NCBI GenBank assembly: GCA_903871865.1
Contig: CAIQIL010000621.1
Location: 1 to 9,333 of the forward strand
Length of the DNA: 9,333 bases
Reading direction: 5' to 3'
Source: an uncultured Burkholderiales bacterium
GTDB lineage: Bacteria; Pseudomonadota; Gammaproteobacteria; Burkholderiales; Burkholderiaceae_C
Positions 1 to 7,256 of this stretch are shown here, in pieces. The notes below the pieces were generated by a model. The model worked only from the letters and a program-made list of their open reading frames with translations, was not told the origin of the DNA and did no database searches. Every line of letters starts with the position of its first letter. The first letter of the stretch is position 1. The position numbers and the translations under genes are program-made.

Positions 1-713
1 AGCGGCACTGGTCACCGCGCACCCAGGGCCTGATGATCGCCACGCCATCCAACCCCACCGGCACCTCGGTGCCCGCCGCCGAGCTGGCCGCCATCTGCGA
101 CTGGGCCCGTGCGCACGGCGCATGGCGCATCATCGACGAGATCTACCTCAACCTCAGCGACGCCGATGCCAGCGGGCAGTCCGCGCCAACGGTGCTGGCC
201 GCAGACCCCGGCGCCTGCGTCATCAACAGCTTCTCCAAGTACTTCGGCATGACCGGCTGGCGACTGGGCTGGGCCGTGGTGCCTGAAGACCTCGTGCCCG
301 CCCTGGAGCGACTGGCACAGAACTACTACATCTGCGCGCCCACCCCGGCGCAGCTGGCGGCGCTGGCCTGCTTCACGCCCGCGTCCATCGCCGTGTGCGA
401 AGCCCGCAAGCAGGAATTCAGCGAGCGCCGCGCCATCGTGCTGCAAGGCCTGCAAGACATCGGCCTGCCCGTGCCGGTGAAGCCCGACGGCGCCTTCTAC
501 GCCTACATCGACGTCAGCAGCACCGGCCTGGACGCCATGGCGTTTTGCGAACGCGCGCTGCAAGAAGCCCATGTGGCGTTGACGCCCGGGTACGACTTCG
601 GCGCGTGCAGCGGGGCCACGCACGTGCGCCTGTCGTACGCCGCCTCTCGCGAAGATTTGCAAGAAGGCCTGGCCCGACTGGGCCGCTTCGTGAGCGGGCT
701 GAACCATGGTTGA
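1..713 (+). CDS. Class I/II (fold-type I) PLP-dependent aminotransferase, 5'-truncated by the window
   Basis: This is the C-terminal part (about 237 residues) of a pyridoxal-phosphate aminotransferase, cytoplasmic, moving an amino group between an amino acid and a 2-oxo acid. The frame is open from base 3 with no start in view, so the gene begins upstream; the ATG at 33 lies inside the conserved core and is not the start. Seen in order: SNPTGT (48-65), the loop whose Asn contacts PLP; DEIY with the pyridine-nitrogen Asp at 135-137; SFSKYFGMTGWRLGW with the Schiff-base Lys at 237-239; and HVRLSYA with the substrate-carboxylate Arg at 627-629. Family members are about 390 residues long, so roughly 150 residues are missing. 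The amino-acid substrate cannot be named from this part. Its TGA overlaps the next gene's start by 8 nt, implying co-transcription. Confidence 0.93.
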   Translation, partial: RHWSPRTQGLMIATPSNPTGTSVPAAELAAICDWARAHGAWRIIDEIYLNLSDADASGQSAPTVLAADPGACVINSFSKYFGMTGWRLGWAVVPEDLVPALERLAQNYYICAPTPAQLAALACFTPASIAVCEARKQEFSERRAIVLQGLQDIGLPVPVKPDGAFYAYIDVSSTGLDAMAFCERALQEAHVALTPGYDFGACSGATHVRLSYAASREDLQEGLARLGRFVSGLNHG

Positions 714-2172
714 GCAACGCCCCCCACTGGCCCGCCGCCTGAAGCAGGCCCTGCAACTCTGGCTGCTGTCGGTGCGCGACATGCTGACCTCGGCCGGCCC
801 CGTGCTGCTGCTGGCCATCGGTCTGTTGGTGGGCGCTTACTGGTGGCTGAACCCGCAACCACCGCGCACCGTCGTCCTCGCCACCGGGCCGGCGGGCAGC
901 GCCTACGCCGACTTCGGGCAGCGCTACGCCCAGGCCCTGGCGCGCGAGGGCATCCGCGTCGAGCTGCTGCCCACCGAAGGCCCCGCCAGCAGCCTGCAGG
1001 CCCTGCGCGATGGCGATGCCGACGTGGCCTTCGTGCGCGGCGGCAGCGACCAAACCCCCGAGGACACCCCAGAGGACGAGCGCGAGGTAGCCAACGAAGG
1101 CATCTTGTCGCTCGGCGCCCTGTTCTACGAGCCACTGTGGCTGTTCTACCGGCCGGCGGCCTTGTCAGGGCCCGCGCCCAAAAAGACGATGGCGCCGCCC
1201 CTCACCCGCCTGAGCTCGCTGAGCCAGCTGCGCGGCCTGCGCGTCAACGTTGGCCAGGCCGGCAGCGGCGTGCCCGACCTGGTGCGCCGCCTGCTGCAGG
1301 CCAACGGGCTGGCGGCCGATGCCATCGTCGCCAGCGACATGGCGCCAGACGCGGCCGCACGGGCCCTGCAAGCCGGCCAGATCGACGCCGTGGTGCTGGT
1401 GACCGCGCCCGAATCGCCCGTGGTGCAGCGCCTGCTGCAACAAACCGACATCGCCCTGGCCGACCTGCCCCAAGCCGACGCCCTGTCCCGGCGCTTCCCC
1501 TTCCTGCAAACGGTCACGCTGCCGCGCGGCATGGTGGACCTGGCGCGCGACCTGCCGCCCGAAAACATCGGCCTGCTGGCCGCCACCACCGCCTTGCTCA
1601 CCCACGAAGACACCCACCCCGCGCTGCGCCAGCTGTTCGCGCAAACGGCCCAGCAACTGCACGGCGGCGCAGGCTGGTTCAACGGCGTGCGCGACTTCCC
1701 CAACACCCGCACCAGCGAGCTGCCGGTCAGCCCCGAAGGCGACCGCGCCATCAACGGCCGCCCACCCTTCTGGCAACGCTTTCTGCCCTTCTGGGCCAGC
1801 AACCTGCTGGAGCGCATGTGGCTGGTCATCGGCGGCTTGATCGTGCTGCTGCTGCCGCTGTCGCGCGTGGTGCCACCGCTCTACACCTACCGCGTGCGCC
1901 AGCGCATCTTCCGCTGGTATGCGCGGCTGCAGGCCGTCGAGGCGCGCATGGACGAGCGCCGCACCCCAGCGGGTGACGCAGGGGAGGCCGGGGCGGCCGG
2001 CGAGCCCATCGACACCACCGAGCTGCTCAACGAACTCAGCGAACTCGACGAGCTCGACCGCGTGGCCAGCCAGATCGCCGTGCCGCTGGCGCATGCCGAA
2101 GAGCTTTACGCCCTGCGCAACAACATCGAGCGCACGCGCAAGCGCTTGTTGGCGGGCCGTCAGATCCGCTGA
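706..2172 (+). CDS. TAXI-family (NMT1-like) solute-binding protein with two membrane anchors
   Basis: A 488-residue protein resembling the TAXI solute-binding subunits of TRAP transporters, which bind small acidic solutes outside the cytoplasmic membrane. A hydrophobic segment at about residues 31-47 anchors or exports the protein. The binding domain runs from about 54 to 350 and opens with the family-like ATGPAGSAYADF followed by EGPASSLQALRDGDADVAFV. A second hydrophobic segment (about 371-389) is followed by a basic, then acidic, helical tail (about 395-485) likely to be coiled and cytoplasmic. The ATG at 706 is chosen because it overlaps the aminotransferase stop, lacks a strong Shine-Dalgarno and so is probably translationally coupled. 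No TRAP membrane (DctQM) genes are in the window, so it may act alone or with a distant permease. Family is fairly sure; ligand unknown. Confidence 0.85.
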   Translation: MVEQRPPLARRLKQALQLWLLSVRDMLTSAGPVLLLAIGLLVGAYWWLNPQPPRTVVLATGPAGSAYADFGQRYAQALAREGIRVELLPTEGPASSLQALRDGDADVAFVRGGSDQTPEDTPEDEREVANEGILSLGALFYEPLWLFYRPAALSGPAPKKTMAPPLTRLSSLSQLRGLRVNVGQAGSGVPDLVRRLLQANGLAADAIVASDMAPDAAARALQAGQIDAVVLVTAPESPVVQRLLQQTDIALADLPQADALSRRFPFLQTVTLPRGMVDLARDLPPENIGLLAATTALLTHEDTHPALRQLFAQTAQQLHGGAGWFNGVRDFPNTRTSELPVSPEGDRAINGRPPFWQRFLPFWASNLLERMWLVIGGLIVLLLPLSRVVPPLYTYRVRQRIFRWYARLQAVEARMDERRTPAGDAGEAGAAGEPIDTTELLNELSELDELDRVASQIAVPLAHAEELYALRNNIERTRKRLLAGRQIR

Positions 2173-2631
2173 GCGGGGCACCACGCACCGCAACCCAAAC
2201 GCCGCACACCACGCCCGGCCCTTGGCCCGCCAAGCCTCGCGCGCCGCTCCGGGTGCGTCAGCCGCAAGCCATGTTGCGCGGCGCCTGCCAGGCTTTGCCG
2301 CAGGCCTGCGATGCCCGATGCGCAAGCGACAAGCCGCCGCACCCGGCGCGCGGCTCGGGCCATGCGAAGCGCGGCTCCCACCACGCGGCGTGCCGCTGCG
2401 GGAAGGCGAGGGGCCGCAGAAAAGGGGCGGTGTGCGACTGACATCGGGCCAAGCGCCACCGGCCATGGGCGACGCGCCACGGTGCCTGTGCGACGCGCCG
2501 AGCCCAGCAGGCGGCACGCGAGGCAAAAAGGGCGGGCCCCATCGCAAAACTTTGCCTTGCCCACCCCGCCAACCTTGCACGCGGTCACTACCATCTGAAC
2601 GTCGGCCACACCGACGCGAAGGAGTGATGCC
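2173..2631. other. 459-bp gene-free GC-rich spacer with degenerate short repeats
   Basis: No ORF here looks like a protein: all six frames give arginine/alanine-rich translations typical of GC-rich non-coding DNA. The motif gccatg followed a few bases later by a CG-rich run recurs at 2268, 2359 and 2462, and gcgacgcgcc occurs twice (2469-2478 and 2490-2499). I see no convincing Rho-independent terminator after the TAXI gene; one weak stem (cttgg/ccaag, 2221-2234) lacks a T tract. No clear promoter is visible before 2632. The leader of the next gene, with its ribosome-binding site, occupies the last 15 bases or so. Confidence 0.5.
2618..2624 (+). promoter_or_regulatory. Ribosome-binding site of the DUF6515-like gene
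   Basis: GAAGGAG lies 7 nt before the ATG at 2632, an ideal Shine-Dalgarno placement. It fixes that ATG as the start and agrees with the signal peptide beginning there. Confidence 0.8.
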
Positions 2632-3279
2632 ATGCGATGCCGTTCGACCCTCATCTGTGCCGTGCTCGGGGCCCTTGCCTTGGCGCACCTTCCAGCACAC
2701 GCAGACCCCCGCCATGGCGACTACCGCCGCGGTGGCGACCCCTGGCGCTTCGACCCGCGCTACAGCCACAACCACTACTACCCCTCGGTCGGTTACGTGG
2801 CCTACGGCCTGCCCGGCGGCAGCCTGAGCATCGCCTTCGGCACAGGCCACCTCTTCTTCAACAGCGGCGTCTGGTTCCGGCCTTACGGCGGGTACGCCGA
2901 CCGCTATGTCGTGATCGCCCCGCCGGTGGGCGTGATGGTGCCCGTGCTGCCACCGGACTGCGTGACGGTCTGGGTGGGCAACACGATGTACTACTACGTC
3001 AACGGCGCCTACTACCTGCCCACCCCCGGGCGTGGCTTCGCCGTGGTGTCGTCGCCGCCCAGCGCCGAAGCGGCACAAGCCACCGTGCCCGCCCCGATCA
3101 AGCCGCCGCCGACACCCGTCATCTACCCGCGCAACGGGCAGTCGGCCCAACAAACAGAAGCTGATCGCCAGGAGTGCAACCGCTGGGCCACCACCCAACA
3201 AGCCGCCCTGCTCGACGCCGATGTGTTCCAGCGCGCCGTCGCGGCCTGCATGGACGGACGGGGGTACACGGTGCGGTGA
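2632..3279 (+). CDS. Secreted DUF6515-like protein, function unknown
   Basis: A 215-residue exported protein. Residues 1-24 form a classical signal peptide (basic MRCR, hydrophobic core, AHA before the cleavage site). A Gly/Tyr-rich segment follows: a GVWFRPY(G/A)GY-type motif at 79-88, then VVIAPPVGVMVPVLPP (93-108), then VGNTMYYYVNGAYY (115-128). This arrangement is characteristic of the DUF6515 family of periplasmic or outer-membrane proteins of unknown role. A Pro-rich linker (152-167) leads to a C-terminal helical segment ending CMDGRGYTVR, with cysteines at 182 and 206 that could form a disulfide. That tail resembles one seen on other proteobacterial envelope proteins of this sort. The gene appears to be its own transcription unit. 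The family assignment is from recall of the motif pattern and is moderately sure. Confidence 0.8.
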   Translation: MRCRSTLICAVLGALALAHLPAHADPRHGDYRRGGDPWRFDPRYSHNHYYPSVGYVAYGLPGGSLSIAFGTGHLFFNSGVWFRPYGGYADRYVVIAPPVGVMVPVLPPDCVTVWVGNTMYYYVNGAYYLPTPGRGFAVVSSPPSAEAAQATVPAPIKPPPTPVIYPRNGQSAQQTEADRQECNRWATTQQAALLDADVFQRAVAACMDGRGYTVR

Positions 3280-3382
3280 CGGATGCGCAACGGGCGGGGG
3301 TAGGGCACAGACCCCTGTGGCACGATGCCGGGCAGGCGCGCGTTCACAAGACGCCGCGCCCCGGACCCCGAAAGCCCCACCC

Positions 3383-5602
3383 GTGCGCCTCGAACACCTC
3401 ACCTCCGACTGGAACCAGCTCTGGAAACAAGCCCGCCAACATGAGGGCGTGATGCATGGCGTGCGCGCCCTGCTGGCACTCAGCGGGGTGCTGGCCGTGG
3501 GCTGGCAGCGCGACTGGTCCTGGCAGGTGATGCCCGTGCTGCTGGGCGTGGTGGCCAGCGCCCTCACCGAAACCGACGACAACTGGCTGGGGCGGCTGCG
3601 CACGCAGCTGCTGGCCATGGCCATCTTCGCTGTCATCGCCTGGGTGGTGTGGGCCACCCAGCCCTGGCCCTGGCTGCTGGGCGGTGCACTTGCTGTGTCT
3701 GCCTTCGTGCTGTCGCTGAGTGGCGCCTTGGGCGAGCGCTACCGCGTCATCGGTTTCGCCTCGCTGGTGTTCTTCATCTACGTGGCGCTGTCGGCGCAAT
3801 CGAGTCGCCAGGTGGCCCGGCAGATGACGCCTTACCTCTTCGGCGGCGCTGCCTGGTATGGCCTGGTGTCGGTGGTCTGGGCCGGCGCGGTGTCTCGCCC
3901 ACCCGTGCGCCACCGCCTGGCCCAGCTGTACGCCCTGCTGGGCGAGTACCTGCAGCTCAAGGCCCGGCTGCTGGAACCCATCCGCGACACCGACATCGCC
4001 CAGCGGCGCATGGCCCTGGCCTTGTACAACGGCCTGGTGGTGGACGCCCTGGGCGCCGCCAAGGACGCGCTGTTTTGCCGCCTGGGGACGCGCACACCCC
4101 CAGGCTGGCTGCAACAAGCCCTGCACCAGTACCTGTCGGCCCAGGACATCCACGAACGCACCTCGTCGTCCCACGGGCATTACGAAGCACTGGCCGACAC
4201 CTTCTTCCGCGCCGACGCGCTCTACCGCTGCCAGCGCGTGCTGGCCCTGCAAGGCGAGCAGTGCCTCAAGCTCTCGGCGGCCATCGCACGGCGCCAGCCC
4301 CCGCAGCACCAGGGCGCCACGGCGCGCGCCATCGAGGACATGCAAGGCGCCATCGCCCACGCTGCGCAGACCCTGCCGCCCGGCGCCGACCTGCGCGCCA
4401 ACCTGCGCGCCCAGCAAGGCCTGAGCGCCAACCTGACCGAGCAAGCCGCCGTGCTGTCGCGCGTGCTGCAACCCGCGCCTGCCCCCACCGAACGCACCTT
4501 GGTCAACGACCAGCCCCGCTCGATCGGCGAGGCCTGGCAACGCGTGAAAGCCCAGCTCCACGTGCGCTCGGCCTTGTTCCGACACGCGGTGCGCCTGGCC
4601 ATCGCCTTGCTGCTGGGCTTCGCGCTGATGCGCATGACCGACGACCGCCACGGCCACTGGATCGTGCTGACCATCACCTTCGTGAGCCAGCCGCACTACG
4701 CCGCCACGCTCAAGCGCCTGAGCCAGCGCATCAGCGGCACCCTGATGGGCCTGGCGCTGGGCTGGGCGCTGATGCGCCTCTTCCCCGACGACCTGGCCGG
4801 CTCCGTGTTGATCGCCATCAGCGGCGCCGTCTTCCTGGGCACCCGGCGCACGCATTACGCTGTGGCCACCGGCGCCATCACCACCCTGCTGCTGCTGGCC
4901 TTCCACCAACTGGGCATGAGCCAGGGCGTGATCCTGGGTCGCCTGATCGACACGCTGGCAGGTGGCGCCATCGCGGGCTTGACCGCCTGGCTGGTGCTGC
5001 CCAACTGGCAGGCCCGCCAGTGGCACACGCTGGCCGCAAACACCTTGCGCGCGCAGGCGAGCTACCTGGACGAGGTGCTGCGCCAATACCAGGCCGGCAA
5101 GCAAGACCACCTCGCCTACCGCATCGCCCGCCGCAACATGCACAAGGCCGATGCGGCGCTGTCCAACTCGCTGGCGGCCATGCTGAAAGAGCCGGCCCGT
5201 GTGCGCCTGAACACCGACGTCTGTGGCCGCTACCTGGTGGCCACGCACACCTTGCTGAACTACCTGTCGGCCCTGGGCGCACACCGTGGCGAACCTGGTG
5301 CCTCCGACCTCGATGCCCCCACTTTGCAGACAGCTGCCGCCCTGCACGGTGCCTTGCTGCAATTGGCCACAGCCACCGAAGCCGCACGCAAGCTGCGCAC
5401 GCCCGACTGGCACTTCACACCTGGCCCCCTGCTGGCCCCAGGTTTCGAGACGCCACCTGCTCAGGCACTGCAGCAACTGGTGCGCGCCCAACTCGGCCTG
5501 GCCGCTGGCATGGTGCCACCCCTGGTGGACCTGGTGCCGCGCTTCCATCGGCTTTCAGGTCCAGATCAGCGATCTGCCCCACCGTCAACGTTGAACTTGT
5601 AG
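3383..5602 (+). CDS. yccS: YccS/YhfK-type FUSC-family inner-membrane protein
   Basis: A 739-residue (from GTG 3383) inner-membrane protein of the FUSC family, related to aromatic-acid efflux protein AaeB; E. coli YccS is about 720 residues and its substrate is unknown. Two membrane blocks are visible (hydrophobic segments at about 25-170 and 401-540), separated by a cytoplasmic domain with the YccS-like stretch AQDIHERTSSSHGHYEALAD (253-272). The second block carries the FUSC signature FVSQPHYAATLKRL, then GT and G (433-456), and RLIDTLAGGAIA is conserved. The frame stays open upstream to 3032, but that part lies inside the preceding gene; GTG 3383 matches the family's N-terminus, with ATG 3452 as a shorter alternative. 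Homology runs to about residue 724; the last 15 residues look read from foreign DNA and overlap the convergent gene. Confidence 0.88.
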   Translation: MRLEHLTSDWNQLWKQARQHEGVMHGVRALLALSGVLAVGWQRDWSWQVMPVLLGVVASALTETDDNWLGRLRTQLLAMAIFAVIAWVVWATQPWPWLLGGALAVSAFVLSLSGALGERYRVIGFASLVFFIYVALSAQSSRQVARQMTPYLFGGAAWYGLVSVVWAGAVSRPPVRHRLAQLYALLGEYLQLKARLLEPIRDTDIAQRRMALALYNGLVVDALGAAKDALFCRLGTRTPPGWLQQALHQYLSAQDIHERTSSSHGHYEALADTFFRADALYRCQRVLALQGEQCLKLSAAIARRQPPQHQGATARAIEDMQGAIAHAAQTLPPGADLRANLRAQQGLSANLTEQAAVLSRVLQPAPAPTERTLVNDQPRSIGEAWQRVKAQLHVRSALFRHAVRLAIALLLGFALMRMTDDRHGHWIVLTITFVSQPHYAATLKRLSQRISGTLMGLALGWALMRLFPDDLAGSVLIAISGAVFLGTRRTHYAVATGAITTLLLLAFHQLGMSQGVILGRLIDTLAGGAIAGLTAWLVLPNWQARQWHTLAANTLRAQASYLDEVLRQYQAGKQDHLAYRIARRNMHKADAALSNSLAAMLKEPARVRLNTDVCGRYLVATHTLLNYLSALGAHRGEPGASDLDAPTLQTAAALHGALLQLATATEAARKLRTPDWHFTPGPLLAPGFETPPAQALQQLVRAQLGLAAGMVPPLVDLVPRFHRLSGPDQRSAPPSTLNL
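5562..5576. repeat. Palindrome at the core/accessory boundary
   Basis: CAGATC-agc-GATCTG, 6-bp arms and 3-nt centre. It contains the stop codon of the minus-strand gene and lies a few bases past the last YccS-like residues. It may be a weak bidirectional terminator stem or a trace of the joining event; no T tract follows on either strand. Confidence 0.4.
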
Positions 5603-6264
5603 ACGTTGCCTGGCTCTACAAAAGTAATGGATCTACTCACCCCTGTTGGGACGAACTTCCCCTTGAGCAAGGCGAACTCATTGAGCGTCACCCCCGTCGC
5701 AAGGTCTTGGCCTTCGACGTAGCGATAGGAAGCCTCTTGCACGAGGATCCGCTGGCGTTTCATTCGAACAGACGTGCAATGAGCAAAGAGGCTGGGTAGT
5801 CGCCAACCTTCGTAACCCTTCTTCCCCCGCTTGATGAGATAAACCACGCGGTGCCTGACGGCAAATCCAGAGGCAGACGTTGGCGTGTTCTCTACGCAAG
5901 TCCAGCTGGAGGAGAAATAGGCCATGGCCCCCATGCCCAGGTCGGTCTCACCAACAGCCTCTCCCGGAAATGGCTGGATCCGACTGCGCTTCAGAACGCG
6001 ACCATTGATGGTTAGAACCCCATCGCGTACCTCCAGCGCTTGCCTGCGGCCCGCGACCACGCCTTGCCAGCCGTAGCGCATTTCATCGTCGCCTTCCATG
6101 GCGTAGGGCTGGAGCTGGACGCCATCACCATGAAAGAGCGTGTCTGGCATGGAGGCATAGAAGGCCTCGTAGCCATCGAACGTGGTTGCCGCTTGAGCCA
6201 ACACAGGCGCCATCAGCAAACCGAAGCTGTACTTCAAGAGGGCCTGGATTCGCATGCCAAACAC
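5566..6264 (-). CDS. Exported protein of unknown family (possible periplasmic immunity-like protein)
   Basis: I do not recognise a family. The 232-residue product (GTG start at 6264, with GGAAG four bases upstream) begins with a basic stretch and hydrophobic core (LLKYSFGLLMAPVLAQA, 9-25), a signal peptide cut after AQA. An ATG at 6255 is the alternative start. The mature part is about 207 residues, mixed beta-like, with two cysteines (C123, C163) that could pair in the periplasm. There is no lipobox. It lies 45 bp downstream of another small exported protein on the same strand, and its 3' end overlaps the FUSC gene tail-to-tail by 37 bp. Its base composition is clearly lower in GC than the left-hand genes, consistent with transfer. 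Role as an immunity protein is inferred from layout only. Confidence 0.78.
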   Translation of the reverse strand: MFGMRIQALLKYSFGLLMAPVLAQAATTFDGYEAFYASMPDTLFHGDGVQLQPYAMEGDDEMRYGWQGVVAGRRQALEVRDGVLTINGRVLKRSRIQPFPGEAVGETDLGMGAMAYFSSSWTCVENTPTSASGFAVRHRVVYLIKRGKKGYEGWRLPSLFAHCTSVRMKRQRILVQEASYRYVEGQDLATGVTLNEFALLKGKFVPTGVSRSITFVEPGNVYKFNVDGGADR

Positions 6265-6309
6265 TTTGCTTCCATGAAGTTCATGTGCAACTTCCAGCGC
6301 TTGCTCAGT

Positions 6310-6807
6310 TCACTGCGCGGTACCTTCAACGGCATACACGCGCTTGTCTTTGCCCGTGTTCAAGAGGAACAAAATCGGCACAGCCTTTGTCATCGATCTG
6401 TTCGTGACAACGCAGACAAACTGCTGCTTACCCTTCAGCCAATACCAGTCGGATGGTTGGATGACACCAATGCTGCCGCGTTTAACAAGGTCGTTGAACT
6501 GGCTTCGCGGCATGTTCGTTGGATCGGCTTGAGCGATCGGGTACACCCGCCTATTGAAAGCAATGCCCTCCGCATCACCTTTCTTTGCATACCCAATTGA
6601 CTTGCCTTTGAATTCCACTGTGGTGGCCGTGTAGCCCCTCCAGTAGTCATCCTCTTCACTCAGCTCCTGAAACGGAATTTCTGTCACGGTGGTGAGCCCG
6701 TGTGACTTGCCGTTCTGACAAGCTGCGATGTCATCCGCGTTTGGCCGCGCGGCAATGGCGCTGAAGACGCTCAGTGTCAGCGCGACAGTGAGAATCTCCT
6801 TGATCAC
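6310..6807 (-). CDS. Small exported protein of unknown family, start coupled to the upstream ORF
   Basis: A 165-residue product from GTG at 6807-6805, preceded by AAGGAG five bases upstream. That Shine-Dalgarno and the signal peptide beginning exactly there (MIKEILTVAL, then TLSVFSAIAA) favour this start over the longer frame to 6858. Cleavage is likely near residue 19 or 20. The mature protein (about 145 residues) has two cysteines (C30, C132) and a YWRGYTATTVEFKGKSIGY stretch; I recognise no family. The start overlaps the stop of the preceding minus-strand ORF as GTGA, a strong sign of translational coupling and of a functional pair. Small exported proteins placed right after an effector gene are often immunity proteins, but here the link rests on arrangement alone. 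Confidence 0.8.
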   Translation of the reverse strand: MIKEILTVALTLSVFSAIAARPNADDIAACQNGKSHGLTTVTEIPFQELSEEDDYWRGYTATTVEFKGKSIGYAKKGDAEGIAFNRRVYPIAQADPTNMPRSQFNDLVKRGSIGVIQPSDWYWLKGKQQFVCVVTNRSMTKAVPILFLLNTGKDKRVYAVEGTAQ

Positions 6808-7052
6808 AGCCACTCCTTGGATTTCGTCACATTCAGATAGTGAGAAGACTGTTTCCAAAAGATGGTGCCGCCATGTGCAGCCGTTGACTCGTAGACATGG
6901 TCCGCGCTGTCAAGCAATGTTTTCTCCGTCACCATCTTTCCGTCAACACGTTTCTTTGTGGTCTTGTACAGGTTAAGGCTATCCTCACCATGGAAATCGC
7001 GCAACTTTCCAAAGTGCGCGGGCCCGCACCACCCAAACGTCTTGCTAGACAA
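6804..7052 (-). CDS. Short unrecognised ORF, possibly the C-terminal remnant of a larger gene
   Basis: An 82-codon ORF starting at a TTG, with an in-frame stop just upstream (near 7062). There is no ATG or GTG start and no signal peptide. The translation is basic and aromatic (FGWCGPAHFGKLRDFHG near the start, GGTIFWKQSSHYLNV near the end), with non-shadow codon use. Its TGA (6806-6804) overlaps the next gene's GTG by 4 nt, showing that a real gene ended here. The missing start suggests the 5' part was lost, with a break near 7053-7064 where hairpin-forming sequence begins. I do not recognise the family. By position it could be the end of a toxin or effector whose partner genes follow. It may also be a short intact gene using TTG. 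Confidence 0.5.
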   Translation of the reverse strand: MSSKTFGWCGPAHFGKLRDFHGEDSLNLYKTTKKRVDGKMVTEKTLLDSADHVYESTAAHGGTIFWKQSSHYLNVTKSKEWL

Positions 7053-7059
7053 CGAACTC

Positions 7060-7104
7060 GCTCAAGGAGTCACCTAGCCTCAATAGGCTTGAGCAATTTT
7101 TATT
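7060..7104 (+). terminator. Terminator-like hairpin followed by T tract, + strand
   Basis: GCTCAAG (7060-7066) is perfectly complementary to CTTGAGC (7088-7094), and the intervening CCT/AGG can extend the stem. AATTTTTATT follows directly. It reads as a Rho-independent terminator for + strand transcription, yet no + strand gene lies just upstream, so it may be a relic or may block readthrough into the minus-strand cluster. Confidence 0.45.
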
Positions 7105-7105
7105 A

Positions 7106-7131
7106 TCAAATGCAAATTATTTTGCATTTGA
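7106..7131. repeat. Perfect 11-bp inverted repeat
   Basis: TCAAATGCAAA-ttat-TTTGCATTTGA, two perfect 11-bp arms and a 4-nt centre. The stem is AT-rich with no T tract, so an operator or cruciform is more likely than a terminator. The right arm overlaps the candidate -35 (TTGCAT) facing the TIR fragment. Confidence 0.6.
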
Positions 7132-7256
7132 AGCCCATGAACAATATCTAAGTGCTTGATTAATAAGGGATCCACAGGTGACCAAGAGGTGGCATGTCTT
7201 TCGCACACACAGCTCCTATGAGTGCCCCTTGTTTGTGGGGTCCTCCTAACCTCTAC

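Noticed and set aside
3306..3319. CACAG-accc-CTGTG hairpin as terminator of the DUF6515-like gene
   Set aside because: The stem is only 5 bp and no T tract follows.
3032..3382. In-frame 5' extension of the FUSC gene
   Set aside because: This part lies inside the DUF6515-like gene and gives low-complexity sequence; the family N-terminus matches the GTG at 3383.
1165..3657. 830-codon open frame on the minus strand
   Set aside because: It is antisense to the TAXI, DUF6515-like and FUSC genes; its His/Arg/Gly/Ala-rich translation is the shadow expected from high-GC codon use, with no domain.
3344..5548. 734-codon open frame on the minus strand
   Set aside because: It is antisense to the FUSC gene with a Gln/His/Gly-rich translation lacking hydrophobic patterning; a shadow frame.
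3649..5799. 716-codon open frame on the + strand
   Set aside because: It is the +1-shifted reading of the FUSC gene, Arg/Pro/Ala-rich, without recognisable motifs.
6808..6858. In-frame N-terminal extension of the 6310-6807 gene
   Set aside because: It would bury the signal peptide, whereas GTG 6807 has an ideal AAGGAG and a GTGA overlap with the upstream stop.
7060..7131. Integron attC site
   Set aside because: The hairpins lack paired core sites of the RYYYAAC/GTTRRRY type at their outer ends, and no integrase is present.
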